From contig NZ_JPDS01000001.1 of the NCBI RefSeq assembly GCF_000766795.1, forward strand, positions 67,001-131,000: 64,000 nucleotides of DNA, read 5' to 3'. The notes below the pieces were generated by a model. That model searched no databases, was not told the origin of the DNA, and worked only from the letters and a program-made list of their open reading frames with translations. The stretch is from Polaribacter sp. Hel1_85 (lineage in GTDB: Bacteria; Bacteroidota; Bacteroidia; Flavobacteriales; Flavobacteriaceae). Position numbers and translations under genes: made by a program. Each line of letters opens with the position of its first letter. The stretch's first letter is position 1. Below are positions 41,906 to 50,184 of this stretch, in pieces.

Positions 41906-42796
41906 GTGCAAAAAATTTTAATTATTTTTCTATTATTCTTTTCTGCTTCTGTGATGAAATCACAAGAATTGAATTGCTTAGTGACTGTAAATTACAATCA
42001 GGTTCAAGGCTCAAATACTCAGGTTTTTAAAACGTTAGAAAGATCATTGTCAGAGTTTGTAAATCAAACAAAATGGACAAATAAACAGGTAAAAGCAGAA
42101 GAAAGAATAGATTGTGCTTTTACAATAATTGTAACTTCTAGAGACGCAAATACTTTTAAAGCTACTTTACAAGTTCAATCTACAAGACCTGTTTTTGGTT
42201 CTTCTTATGCATCTCCTGTATTAAACTTAAAAGACAACGAGTTTAATTTTAAATACAATGAGTTCGACCCTTTAATTTATAATAAAAACTCATTTGATAG
42301 TAATTTAGTTTCTACCATTGTATTTTATGTAAATATAATTTTAGGTGCAGATGCAGATACTTTTAAAAAGAACGGAGGAGAGCCTTATTTAAAAGAAGCA
42401 CAGAATGTAATGTTGCAAGCACAACAAAGTGGTTTGTCTTCATGGCAAAATGTGGTTGGTAAGCAAAACCGTTTTTTATTGATAGATAATTTTTTATCGC
42501 CAAAATTAACATCATATAGAACTGCAACTTATAATTATCATAGAAATGGTTTAGATAATTTTTCTAAGAATAAAGGATCAGCAAAACAAAAAATTGAAGA
42601 CGCTGTAATTTCTTTAGAAAAGATCTATAATAAAACAGTTGGTAATTATTTAATTCGTTTGTTTTTCGATGCAAAAGCAGATGAAATTGTAAATATATAT
42701 GCAGATGGACCTAATACAAGAAATCAAAATAAATTAACAACGGTTGTTAGAAAAATATCTCCTAACAACAATTCTAAGTGGAAGAATATTAAATAG
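41906..42796 (+). CDS. porD: Type IX secretion-associated protein PorD (DUF4835)
   Basis: Exported protein of 296 aa with a signal peptide (MQKILIIFLLFFSASVMKSQ, cleavage near residue 20). The mature start is the DUF4835 pattern LNCLVTVNYNQVQGSNTQVF, then FVNQTKWT and IDCAFTIIV. DUF4835 proteins have been called PorD in connection with the T9SS. Translation starts at GTG; no ATG precedes the signal peptide. It sits between coaBC and recN as in other flavobacteria. The gld genes at 1543-3895 belong to the same gliding/T9SS physiology. Confidence 0.9.
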   Translation: MQKILIIFLLFFSASVMKSQELNCLVTVNYNQVQGSNTQVFKTLERSLSEFVNQTKWTNKQVKAEERIDCAFTIIVTSRDANTFKATLQVQSTRPVFGSSYASPVLNLKDNEFNFKYNEFDPLIYNKNSFDSNLVSTIVFYVNIILGADADTFKKNGGEPYLKEAQNVMLQAQQSGLSSWQNVVGKQNRFLLIDNFLSPKLTSYRTATYNYHRNGLDNFSKNKGSAKQKIEDAVISLEKIYNKTVGNYLIRLFFDAKADEIVNIYADGPNTRNQNKLTTVVRKISPNNNSKWKNIK

Positions 42797-42868
42797 AACT
42801 TTAATTTCTTTTTATTCTTTAAACTTCATTCATTTTTCACTAATTTTATTTTTTAAAATTCAGAGAAC

Positions 42869-44521
42869 TTGTTAGCACAACTTACCATTAATAATTACGC
42901 TTTAATCAATCATTTATCTATTGATTTTTCTTCAGGACTTTCTATTATTACTGGTGAAACTGGTGCAGGGAAATCGATTCTTTTAGGCGCTTTAGGTTTA
43001 GTTTTAGGTAACAGAGCAGATTTATCTTCTTTAAAAGATACTTCTACAAAATGTATTGTAGAAGCAAAAGTGGCAATTTCAAATTACAATTTAGAAGATT
43101 TCTTTAATGAAGTAGATTTAGATTACGAAGCAGAAACTATAATTAGAAGAGAAATTCTTCCTTCAGGAAAATCAAGAGCATTTGTAAACGATACTCCTGT
43201 TACGTTGTCGGTTTTAAACCAATTAAGAACAAAATTGATTGATGTGCATTCTCAACATCAAACAATGCAATTGTCTGATAACAATTTTCAATTTTCAATT
43301 TTAGATGCTTTAGCAAAAAACTCAGCAAGAATTGCTTCTTATAAAAGAGGTTTTATTCAGTTAAATAAATTAAAAAAAGAGCTTAGTTTATTAGAAGAAC
43401 AAAAGAAAGAAGCAAACCAACAGTATGAATATAATTCGCATCTTTTTAAAGAGTTAGAAGAAGCTAAAATTAAGGCTGAAGAGCAAGATGAATTAGAAGA
43501 AAAATTAGAGAAATTAAATAATATAGAAGATATAAAACTGAATTTATCTGAATCTTTAGAAATTACGATTAATGAAGAAATCGGAATTCAGAATTTACTA
43601 AATACCTTAGAAAATAGATTGTCTAAAATTGCAACGTTTTCTAAAGAATACCAAGAAATATCAGCAAGAATTACATCCGTAAAAATAGAAATAGATGATG
43701 TTGTTTCTGAATTAGAAAATGCAAATGAAAATGTAGATTTTAATCCTAATGAAGCTGAAGAAATCAATGACAGATTACAACTTTTGTATAATTTACAGAA
43801 GAAACATTCTGTAAGTAATAATGCAGAGTTAATAAATGTTTTTGAAGAACTTTCAGAAAAAGTTGGTCAAGTAGAATCTGCAGACGAATTTATTAATGCA
43901 AAACAAAAACAAATTGATGATGTTGCTGTAAAGTTAGATAAAGTTGCCGATTTAATTTCAAATGCAAGAACCAAAACAATACCTAAATTAAATAAGCAAT
44001 TACAAGTTTTATTAACCGATTTAGGAATGGAAAACGCACGTTTTTCAATTAAAATAAAACCAACTAAAAACTATTTCAATAACGGAAAAGACGAATTAGA
44101 ATTCCTTTTTTCTGCAAATAAAGGAGGTAGTTTTGGTGAATTAAAAAAAGTGGCTTCAGGTGGAGAATTGTCTAGAATTATGTTGTCTGTAAAAACTATT
44201 TTATCAGAAAACACACAATTACCAACCATTATTTTCGATGAAATAGACACAGGAGTTTCTGGAGAAGTTTCAAATAAAATTGCAGCTATTATGCAGCAAA
44301 TGAGTAGTAATATGCAAGTAATTGCAATAACACATTTACCACAAATTGCAGCAAAAGGAGTAAACCATTATAAGGTTTATAAAAAAGAAATTAAAGGAGT
44401 AACTACCACTAATTTAAAGCTTTTATCGAAAGAGGAAAGAATACAAGAAATTGCAGAAATGTTAAGTGGTAAAGACATTTCAGATTCAGCATTAACTCAC
44501 GCAAAACAATTACTGAACTAA
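42869..44521 (+). CDS. recN: DNA repair protein RecN
   Basis: SMC-like double-strand-break repair ATPase of 550 aa. The N-terminus AQLTINNYALINHLSIDF leads to Walker A GETGAGKSILLGALGL. A long coiled coil spans about 150-370. The C-terminal half has signature ASGGELSRIMLSVK, Walker B TIIFDEIDTGVSG and the ITHLPQIAAKG helix. Translation starts at TTG (MLAQL...); there is no better start upstream. A short family B repeat follows the stop. Confidence 0.96.
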   Translation: MLAQLTINNYALINHLSIDFSSGLSIITGETGAGKSILLGALGLVLGNRADLSSLKDTSTKCIVEAKVAISNYNLEDFFNEVDLDYEAETIIRREILPSGKSRAFVNDTPVTLSVLNQLRTKLIDVHSQHQTMQLSDNNFQFSILDALAKNSARIASYKRGFIQLNKLKKELSLLEEQKKEANQQYEYNSHLFKELEEAKIKAEEQDELEEKLEKLNNIEDIKLNLSESLEITINEEIGIQNLLNTLENRLSKIATFSKEYQEISARITSVKIEIDDVVSELENANENVDFNPNEAEEINDRLQLLYNLQKKHSVSNNAELINVFEELSEKVGQVESADEFINAKQKQIDDVAVKLDKVADLISNARTKTIPKLNKQLQVLLTDLGMENARFSIKIKPTKNYFNNGKDELEFLFSANKGGSFGELKKVASGGELSRIMLSVKTILSENTQLPTIIFDEIDTGVSGEVSNKIAAIMQQMSSNMQVIAITHLPQIAAKGVNHYKVYKKEIKGVTTTNLKLLSKEERIQEIAEMLSGKDISDSALTHAKQLLN

Positions 44522-44528
44522 TTTTAAT

Positions 44529-44553
44529 GTCAGTTCGAGCGCAGTCGAGAACT
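44529..44553. repeat. Family B short repeat after recN
   Basis: TGTCAGTTCGAGCGCAGTCG (44529-44548), closing GAGAACT. The outer stem AGTTC/GAACT contrasts with ACTTC/GAAGT in the menD copy, so the stem pairs changed together. Confidence 0.65.
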
Positions 44554-44612
44554 ATTCTTAGAATATCCATCCACAAACTTTTCACTAATAACTAAAAAGG
44601 AACAACCAAATC

Positions 44613-45419
44613 ATGTACAATTTACTAAAAGGAAAAAAAGGAATTATTTTTGGTGCTTTAAACGAGAATTCTATTGCTTGGAAAACTGCAGAAAGAGCGC
44701 ATGAAGAAGGAGCAGAGTTTGTGTTAACAAACGCACCTGCATCTATAAGAATGGGTAATTTAGATGATTTAGCTAAAAAAACTAGTTCTCAAATAATTCC
44801 TGCAGATGCAACTTCTGTAGAGGATTTAGAAAACTTAATAGAAAAATCTATGGAGATTCTTGGCGGAAAAATAGATTTTGTCTTGCATTCAATCGGGATG
44901 TCTGTAAATGTTAGAAAAAAGAATCCTTACACAGATCCAAACTACGATTACACAAAAAAAGGTTGGGATGTTTCTGCAGTTTCGTTTCATAAATTATTAA
45001 ATGTTTTGTATCATAAAAACGCCATGAAAGAGTGGGGTTCTATTGTTGCTTTAACGTATATGGCTGCCCAAAGAGTCTTTCCAGATTACAATGATATGGC
45101 AGATAATAAGGCATATTTAGAGTCAATTGCACGTAGTTTTGGTTACTTTTTTGGTAGAGATCATAAAGTTCGTGTCAACACAATTTCGCAATCTCCAACA
45201 GCCACAACTGCAGGAAATGGTGTAAAAGGTTTTGACGGATTTATCAATTATTCAGAAAAAATGAGTCCTTTAGGTAATGCATCTGCTTTAGAATGTGCAG
45301 ATTATACAATTACTTTGTTCTCGGATTTAACCAAGAAAGTTACTTTACAAAACCTATTTCATGATGGCGGATTCTCAAATATGGGCGTAAGTACAGCGGT
45401 TATGGAAAAGTTTGAGTAG
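44613..45419 (+). CDS. fabI: Enoyl-ACP reductase FabI-type SDR
   Basis: NADH-dependent enoyl-ACP reductase of 268 aa, last step of the fatty-acid elongation cycle. The opening LLKGKKGIIFGALNENSIAW matches FabI glycine-rich loops. The catalytic Tyr-x6-Lys is in FPDYNDMADNKAYLES (Tyr to Lys at the FabI spacing), and VRVNTISQSPTATTAG is the typical C-terminal signature (usual S-x-G-P-I replaced by S-x-S-P-T). The genome also has FabV (8285), so both main ENR types coexist. Confidence 0.94.
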   Translation: MYNLLKGKKGIIFGALNENSIAWKTAERAHEEGAEFVLTNAPASIRMGNLDDLAKKTSSQIIPADATSVEDLENLIEKSMEILGGKIDFVLHSIGMSVNVRKKNPYTDPNYDYTKKGWDVSAVSFHKLLNVLYHKNAMKEWGSIVALTYMAAQRVFPDYNDMADNKAYLESIARSFGYFFGRDHKVRVNTISQSPTATTAGNGVKGFDGFINYSEKMSPLGNASALECADYTITLFSDLTKKVTLQNLFHDGGFSNMGVSTAVMEKFE

Positions 45420-45427
45420 TTTTATTT

Positions 45428-45564
45428 GAAGCTATTTCCTGCTTTCGCTACTCGCTTTTTTTAGTTTTGTTCTCGATACAAATTTGCTAAAAAAGCAAAT
45501 TCACTCGAACTGACAACTAAAAAAGAGCTCAAACAAACCGCTCAATCAGGGCTAAACTTGTTTG
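45428..45564 (-). ncRNA. Flavo-1-like structured RNA element, interrupted by a family B repeat
   Basis: Read on the minus strand the ends are AAACAAGTTTAGCCCTGATT, then GAGCGGTTTGTTTGAGCTC, and AAAGCGAGTAGCGAAAGCAG with GGAAATAGCTTC. This pattern (GCCCTGAT...AGCGG...AGCAGGAAATAGC) is what I recall of the Flavo-1 motif. A second, uninterrupted copy is at 61561-61654 and a diverged one at 60728-60808. The middle of this copy (45469-45515) is a family B long form. Confidence 0.55.
45469..45515. repeat. Family B long form nested inside the Flavo-1-like element
   Basis: TGTTCTCGATACAAATTTGC ... GCAAATTCACTCGAACTGAC, with an inner AAATTTGCT/AGCAAATT hairpin. Outer words match 28998-29071. The neighbouring Flavo-1-like copy at 61561 lacks it, so it looks like an insertion. 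Confidence 0.6.
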
Positions 45565-45668
45565 CCAACTTTTAGAAATATTAAAAAACCAATAATGTAT
45601 TTTTAATTATTTACTTTTACAATATAGTTTCAAAACCAAGAACTTTGAAACTTTGAAACTTTAGAACT

Positions 45669-46631
45669 TTGAAACTACTTTTTAGCATAATTGTCCCAGT
45701 TTACAATCGTCCAAATGAAATTGACGAGTTGTTAGAAAGTCTTACAAAACAAGATTATACTAACAATTTCGAAGTTTTAATTATAGAAGATGGATCAGAT
45801 GTTTCTTCAGAAAAAATTGTAGAGAAATATAAAAGTCAACTCGATTTAAAATACTTTTTTAAAGAAAATAGTGGAGCAGGAGCAAGCCGTAATTTCGGAA
45901 TGCAAAAAGCTTCAGGAAATTATTTTATCATTTTAGATTCAGATGTCATTGTACCAAATCAATATTTATCAGAAGTAAATAAAGCCTTAGAAAATAATTT
46001 TACAGATGCTTTTGGTGGTCCAGATGCTGCACATGCTAGTTTTACAGCTTTACAGAAAGCAATTAATTATTCTATGACTTCTGTGTTAACAACAGGCGGA
46101 ATTAGAGGTAAAAAACAAGCTGTCGGTAAATTTCAACCAAGAAGTTTCAATTTAGGTTTGTCTAAAACTGCTTTTGAAAAAACACAAGGTTTTTCTAAAA
46201 TGAAAAATGGAGAAGATATCGATTTAACTTTTCGTCTTTGGGAAAACGGATGTGAAACACAACTGATAGAAAAAGCTTTTGTGTATCATAAAAGAAGAAG
46301 TACAATTCAACAGTTTTTTAAACAAACTTTTGGTTTCGGAACTGCAAGACCAATTTTAAATAAAAAATATCCAGAAACAGCAAAACCTACATATTGGTTT
46401 CCTTCTTTGTTTATTATAGGAATTGATTTTGCAATTATTTTAGCGGTTTTTGGCTATAATCAATTACTGTATTTCTACTTATTTTATTTCTTGCTCATAT
46501 TTATAGATTCCTTGTTTCAAAACAAGAATGTTTATGTAGCGTTTTTAAGTATGTTTACATCTTTAACCCAGTTTTTAGGCTATGGTTTAGGTTTTTTAGA
46601 ATCTAAGTTTTATCCGAAGAAAAAAAAGTAA
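45669..46631 (+). CDS. Family 2 glycosyltransferase with C-terminal membrane helices
   Basis: GT-A fold glycosyltransferase of 320 aa. The N-terminus FSIIVPVYNRPNEIDELLES and the DSD-type metal motif in FIILDSDVIVP support GT2. MKNGEDIDLTFRLWENG is the acceptor-side ED motif, and FVYHKRRSTIQQFFKQ follows. Two hydrophobic segments near residues 236-285 anchor it to the membrane. Translation starts at TTG (MKLLFSIIVPV). Short AACTTTGAAAC-type tandem repeats lie directly upstream. Donor sugar is unknown. Confidence 0.88.
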   Translation: MKLLFSIIVPVYNRPNEIDELLESLTKQDYTNNFEVLIIEDGSDVSSEKIVEKYKSQLDLKYFFKENSGAGASRNFGMQKASGNYFIILDSDVIVPNQYLSEVNKALENNFTDAFGGPDAAHASFTALQKAINYSMTSVLTTGGIRGKKQAVGKFQPRSFNLGLSKTAFEKTQGFSKMKNGEDIDLTFRLWENGCETQLIEKAFVYHKRRSTIQQFFKQTFGFGTARPILNKKYPETAKPTYWFPSLFIIGIDFAIILAVFGYNQLLYFYLFYFLLIFIDSLFQNKNVYVAFLSMFTSLTQFLGYGLGFLESKFYPKKKK

Positions 46632-46646
46632 AACTTTATAATTTGC

Positions 46647-46769
46647 TGTTATTTCTACCTTGTGGAGAAATTTAAAAAAAAGTAATAAGATTTCTTAACC
46701 TCACTATTTGCTTCACAAGCTACTTTCAATAAAAAATTATTTTTATTAAAGTAATGTTCGAAATGACAA
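46647..46769. repeat. Dispersed intergenic repeat, family A (degenerate)
   Basis: Starts TGTTATTTCTACCTTGTGG and ends GTTCGAAATGACAA. It shares the ACCTTGTG and GAAAT words with 26301-26377 but carries a longer, AT-rich middle. It lies between convergent genes. Confidence 0.5.
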
Positions 46770-46784
46770 GTTGAAAAGTTAGTG

Positions 46785-47564
46785 TTATTTAAAGAATTCT
46801 TTAGATTTTTCCCAATAAACATCCATTTCAGTTAAGGACATATCAGCAAGTTCTTTGCCTTCTTTTTTTGCAGCTTGTTCTAAATATTGAAAGCGATTAA
46901 TAAATTTTTTATTCGTTTTCTCTAAAGCATTTTCTGGGTTTACATCAATAAAACGAGCATAATTAATCATAGAAAATAAAACATCACCAAATTCTTTTTC
47001 GGTATTTTCTTTATTTCCAGCTTTAATTTCTTCGTTTAATTCGCTAAGTTCTTCTTGTACTTTTTCCCAAACTTGCTCTGGTTTTCCCCAGTCAAAACCA
47101 ACTCCAGCAACTTTTTCTTGAATTCTACTTGCTTTAACAACAGCAGGTAAACTTTTAGGAACACCTTCTAAGACAGATTTGTTTCCTTCTTTTAATTTCA
47201 GTTGTTCCCAATTACGTTTTACTTCTTCTTCACTTTCTGCAATAACATCTCCATAAATATGTGGATGTCTGTCTATCAATTTGTCAGAAATTGCATTGGC
47301 AACATCAGCAATATCAAAAGCTTTTTGTTCGCTTCCAATTTTAGAATAAAAAACGATGTGCAAAAGCACATCGCCTAATTCTTTTTTTATTTCTGGTAAA
47401 TCATTGTCTAGAATTGCATCAGCCAATTCGTACGTTTCTTCAATAGTAAGATGACGTAAACTTTCTAAAGTTTGTTTTTTATCCCAAGGACACTTCTCTC
47501 GAAGATCGTCCATAATATCTAACAATCTATTAAAAGCGGCTAACTGATCTTTTCTAGAATTCAT
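46785..47564 (-). CDS. mazG: Nucleoside triphosphate pyrophosphohydrolase MazG
   Basis: House-cleaning NTP pyrophosphatase of 259 aa with two MazG domains. The first has LREKCPWDKKQTLESLRHL with EETYELADAI and KKELGDVLLHIVF. The second has WEKVQEELSELNEEI and EKEFGDVLFSMIN. Both metal-binding ExxE(12-28)ExxD patterns are readable. It overlaps the end of the DUF5606 gene by one base and is the last gene of the def-DUF5606-mazG operon. Confidence 0.95.
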   Translation of the reverse strand: MNSRKDQLAAFNRLLDIMDDLREKCPWDKKQTLESLRHLTIEETYELADAILDNDLPEIKKELGDVLLHIVFYSKIGSEQKAFDIADVANAISDKLIDRHPHIYGDVIAESEEEVKRNWEQLKLKEGNKSVLEGVPKSLPAVVKASRIQEKVAGVGFDWGKPEQVWEKVQEELSELNEEIKAGNKENTEKEFGDVLFSMINYARFIDVNPENALEKTNKKFINRFQYLEQAAKKEGKELADMSLTEMDVYWEKSKEFFK

Positions 47565-47986
47565 TACGCTTCTGCTTCAGTTTCTTCTGTAGCTTCTTCA
47601 ACTTTAGAAAAATCCATTCCCGCTTTTACTAAAGCATTAAACCACTGAATTACTTTTTTAATGTTTGAAGCATACACTCTTTCTTCATCATATTCAGGTA
47701 AAACTTCAGCAAAAAAAGCTGTTAATTTTTTACTACTTTCTTTATGAGATAAAGCTTCTTTTCCTTCTGTTTTTTCAAACATTGCAGTAAAGATGTTTAG
47801 TAAAGGCACATCTTCTTCATACGTGTAAATGGCAATGTTTTCTAGTAAACTTACGTTTTGAGTAGCATTGATTGCTAAACGTTTGTTGTCTAATAAAGAT
47901 TCTGCAATTACTGCATTTTTAGATTGAGAGATTACTTCAAATAATCCTGGTTTACCTGTAACGGCTATAATTTTACTAAATTCCAT
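47564..47986 (-). CDS. DUF5606 conserved protein
   Basis: Cytosolic protein of 140 aa. The N-terminus MEFSKIIAVTGKPGLFEVI and LDNKRLAINATQNVSLLENI identify the DUF5606 family, conserved in Bacteroidota next to def and mazG. The C-terminal tail is acidic (EEATEETEAEA). The N-terminal half is a small beta-barrel-like domain and the rest is helical. No biochemical role is known. Confidence 0.85.
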   Translation of the reverse strand: MEFSKIIAVTGKPGLFEVISQSKNAVIAESLLDNKRLAINATQNVSLLENIAIYTYEEDVPLLNIFTAMFEKTEGKEALSHKESSKKLTAFFAEVLPEYDEERVYASNIKKVIQWFNALVKAGMDFSKVEEATEETEAEA

Positions 47987-48012
47987 GTATATATTTTTAT
48001 GTCTTTTTTAGA

Positions 48013-48603
48013 CTATTTACCTTTTTTTGCATTTGGGAAACGCATTCTATAATCTGCATTAATTTTCCCTTTAGAAATATTTTCTAATTTCTTTTTTATC
48101 AACCTTTTTTTCAATGTTGAAAGTTTATCTGTAAACAAAATTCCATCAATATGATCATATTCATGTTGAAAAACCCTTGCAGCTAAACCATCTAATGTTT
48201 CAGTATGCGTTTTAAATTCTTCATCTTGATACTCAATCGTAATTTTTGGTTGACGAAAAACATCTTCTCTAATATCAGGAATGCTTAAACACCCTTCGTT
48301 AAATACCCATTCTTCACCTTCTTCTTTTGTGATTTTAGCATTTATAAAAACTTTATTGAAGTTTTTTAAAGCCTCTCTATCTTTTTCAGATAAATCTTCA
48401 TCTTCAGCAAAAGGAGATGCGTCAATAATAAACAAACGAATTGCTTTGCCAATCTGTGGTGCAGCTAAACCTACACCAGAAGCATTGTACATCGTTTCTT
48501 TCATATTAGAAATCAATTTTTCTAAATTAGGGTAATCTGCATCAATTTCAGTTCCTACTTTACGTAAAACAGGATCTCCATAAGCTACAATTGGTAATAT
48601 CAT
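48013..48603 (-). CDS. def: Peptide deformylase
   Basis: Removes the formyl group from nascent protein N-termini. The 196-aa enzyme has all three motifs: GVGLAAPQIG, EGCLSIP (metal-ligand Cys) and HEYDHIDG (two metal His and catalytic Glu). An insertion between motifs I and II (about 25 acidic residues, EDEDLSEKDREAL) is typical of the Bacteroidota form. It is the promoter-proximal gene of the operon. Confidence 0.97.
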   Translation of the reverse strand: MILPIVAYGDPVLRKVGTEIDADYPNLEKLISNMKETMYNASGVGLAAPQIGKAIRLFIIDASPFAEDEDLSEKDREALKNFNKVFINAKITKEEGEEWVFNEGCLSIPDIREDVFRQPKITIEYQDEEFKTHTETLDGLAARVFQHEYDHIDGILFTDKLSTLKKRLIKKKLENISKGKINADYRMRFPNAKKGK

Positions 48604-48624
48604 TTCTTTATTTTTTTAGCTTTG

Positions 48625-48632
48625 CAAAAGTA
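48625..48632 (-). promoter_or_regulatory. -7 box (TACTTTTG, minus strand) for the def operon
   Basis: TACTTTTG matches TAnnTTTG and would give a leader of about 16 nt. Two copies of GAATTACGAATTTTT-like sequence lie just upstream (48643-48676). Confidence 0.5.
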
Positions 48633-48735
48633 CAATTAAGATTTACGAATTACGAATTTTTGAATTACGAATTTTTATATGAGATTTTTTTTAAAATTGT
48701 TTTAACTTTTCAAACTTCTTTCAAGTAAGGTGTAG

Positions 48736-49146
48736 TTACTTATTATATAAATAAGATTGTAAAATAATAGTTGCGCTAATTTCATCAACCAAAGCCTTAT
48801 TTCTACGTTGTTTTTTGTTTAAACCACCATCAATCATTGTTTGAAAAGCCATTTTAGAAGTAAAGCGTTCATCAATTCTTAATAAAGGAATTTGAGGAAT
48901 TTGTTTTTCAAGCTTTTTTAGAAACGGAAGTATCAAGGCTTCACTTTCACTATCAGTATTGTTCATCTGTTTTGGTTTTCCTACTAAAAAAAGTTCTACT
49001 TTATTTTTAGAAGTATACTCTTTTAAGAAAGAAATTAAATCATCAGTATTTACTGTTGTTAAGCCAGAGGCAATAATCTTAAGTTCATCAGTTACTGCAA
49101 TTCCTGTTCTTTTTTTACCAAAATCTATGGCGAGAATTCTACCCAA
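48736..49146 (-). CDS. ruvX: Putative pre-16S rRNA nuclease / Holliday junction resolvase YqgF
   Basis: RNase H-like protein of 136 aa. It has the first catalytic Asp in LAIDFGKKRTGIAVTD, the second acidic position in LLRIDERFTS and the third in ALVDEISATIILQSYL. The KPKQMNNTDSE strand is the family's substrate loop. It is the YqgF/RuvX type, essential in many bacteria and involved in 16S rRNA maturation. Transcribed leftwards from its own -7 box, separately from def. Confidence 0.93.
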   Translation of the reverse strand: MGRILAIDFGKKRTGIAVTDELKIIASGLTTVNTDDLISFLKEYTSKNKVELFLVGKPKQMNNTDSESEALILPFLKKLEKQIPQIPLLRIDERFTSKMAFQTMIDGGLNKKQRRNKALVDEISATIILQSYLYNK

Positions 49147-49165
49147 AACATATTAATTTATTTTG

Positions 49166-49173
49166 CAAAAATA
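49166..49173 (-). promoter_or_regulatory. -7 box (TATTTTTG, minus strand) for ruvX
   Basis: TATTTTTG matches TAnnTTTG and lies about 20 nt before the ruvX ATG. The -33 region is AT-rich without a clear TTG. Confidence 0.45.
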
Positions 49174-49330
49174 ACTGTTAAAACTTAATAATAAAGTAAT
49201 AACTTAAATATTATCAACTAGTTGTAAGAATGTGTCTGTGTTATGTTAAAATAATATTTTTAGAATTTAAACAAAGATGGATAATATGTTTAAAAAATGT
49301 ATATTCGCCTCAGGTTTTTACAGATAGATT

Positions 49331-49338
49331 TATATTTG
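49331..49338 (+). promoter_or_regulatory. -7 box (TATATTTG) for dapD
   Basis: TATATTTG matches TAnnTTTG, 18 nt before the dapD ATG. No strong -33 element. Confidence 0.45.
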
Positions 49339-49356
49339 TAAAAAGTAAATTTTAAA

Positions 49357-50172
49357 ATGGAAGATATTAGAAAAATTATAGAGTCAGCATGGGATAATCG
49401 TGATTTGTTAAAAGAACAAAATACGATTAATACCATTAGAAAAGTTGTTGATTTATTAGATGACGGAAAGTTAAGAGTTGCAGAACCAGTTGATGGTGGT
49501 TGGCAAGTAAATGAATGGGTGAAAAAAGCAGTTGTTTTGTACTTTCCTATTCAGAAAATGGAAACTTTAGAAGCTGGTATTTTTGAATATCATGATAAAA
49601 TTCCATTAAAGAAAAATTTTGCAGAAAGAGGAATTAGAGTTGTGCCAAATGCAGTTGCAAGACACGGATCTTATATCTCTCCTGGAACTATTTTAATGCC
49701 AAGTTATGTAAATATTGGTGCTTATGTAGATGAGGGTACCATGGTTGATACTTGGGCTACAGTGGGTTCTTGTGCACAAATTGGTAAAAATGTTCACCTT
49801 TCTGGAGGTGTTGGTATTGGAGGTGTTTTAGAACCATTACAAGCTGCACCTGTTATTATAGAAGATGGTGCTTTTATAGGTTCTAGATGTATAGTTGTAG
49901 AAGGTGTTAGAGTAGAAAAAGAAGCTGTTCTTGGAGCAAATGTTGTACTTACAATGAGTACAAAAATTATAGATGTAACAGGTGATGAGCCAGTAGAAAT
50001 GAAAGGAAGAGTACCTGCAAGATCTGTAGTAATTCCTGGAAGTTATACTAAGAAATTTGCTGCGGGAGAGTACAATGTACCTTGTGCATTAATTATCGGA
50101 AAAAGAAAAGAAAGCACCAACAAAAAAACATCTCTTAACGACGCTTTACGTGAGTATGATGTAGCCGTTTAA
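49357..50172 (+). CDS. dapD: 2,3,4,5-tetrahydropyridine-2,6-dicarboxylate N-succinyltransferase
   Basis: Adds succinyl to tetrahydrodipicolinate in lysine/meso-diaminopimelate synthesis. The 271-aa enzyme has the family N-terminal helical domain (IIESAWDNRDLL; DDGKLRVAEPVDGGW). Left-handed beta-helix repeats include MPSYVNIGAYVDEGTMVDTW (residues about 109-128) and QIGKNVHLSGGVGIGGVLEP. The C-terminus is the usual extension. It leads a four-gene rightward run with a glycosyltransferase and polyol-phosphate-type genes. Confidence 0.96.
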   Translation: MEDIRKIIESAWDNRDLLKEQNTINTIRKVVDLLDDGKLRVAEPVDGGWQVNEWVKKAVVLYFPIQKMETLEAGIFEYHDKIPLKKNFAERGIRVVPNAVARHGSYISPGTILMPSYVNIGAYVDEGTMVDTWATVGSCAQIGKNVHLSGGVGIGGVLEPLQAAPVIIEDGAFIGSRCIVVEGVRVEKEAVLGANVVLTMSTKIIDVTGDEPVEMKGRVPARSVVIPGSYTKKFAAGEYNVPCALIIGKRKESTNKKTSLNDALREYDVAV

Positions 50173-50184
50173 GAATAATAATCT

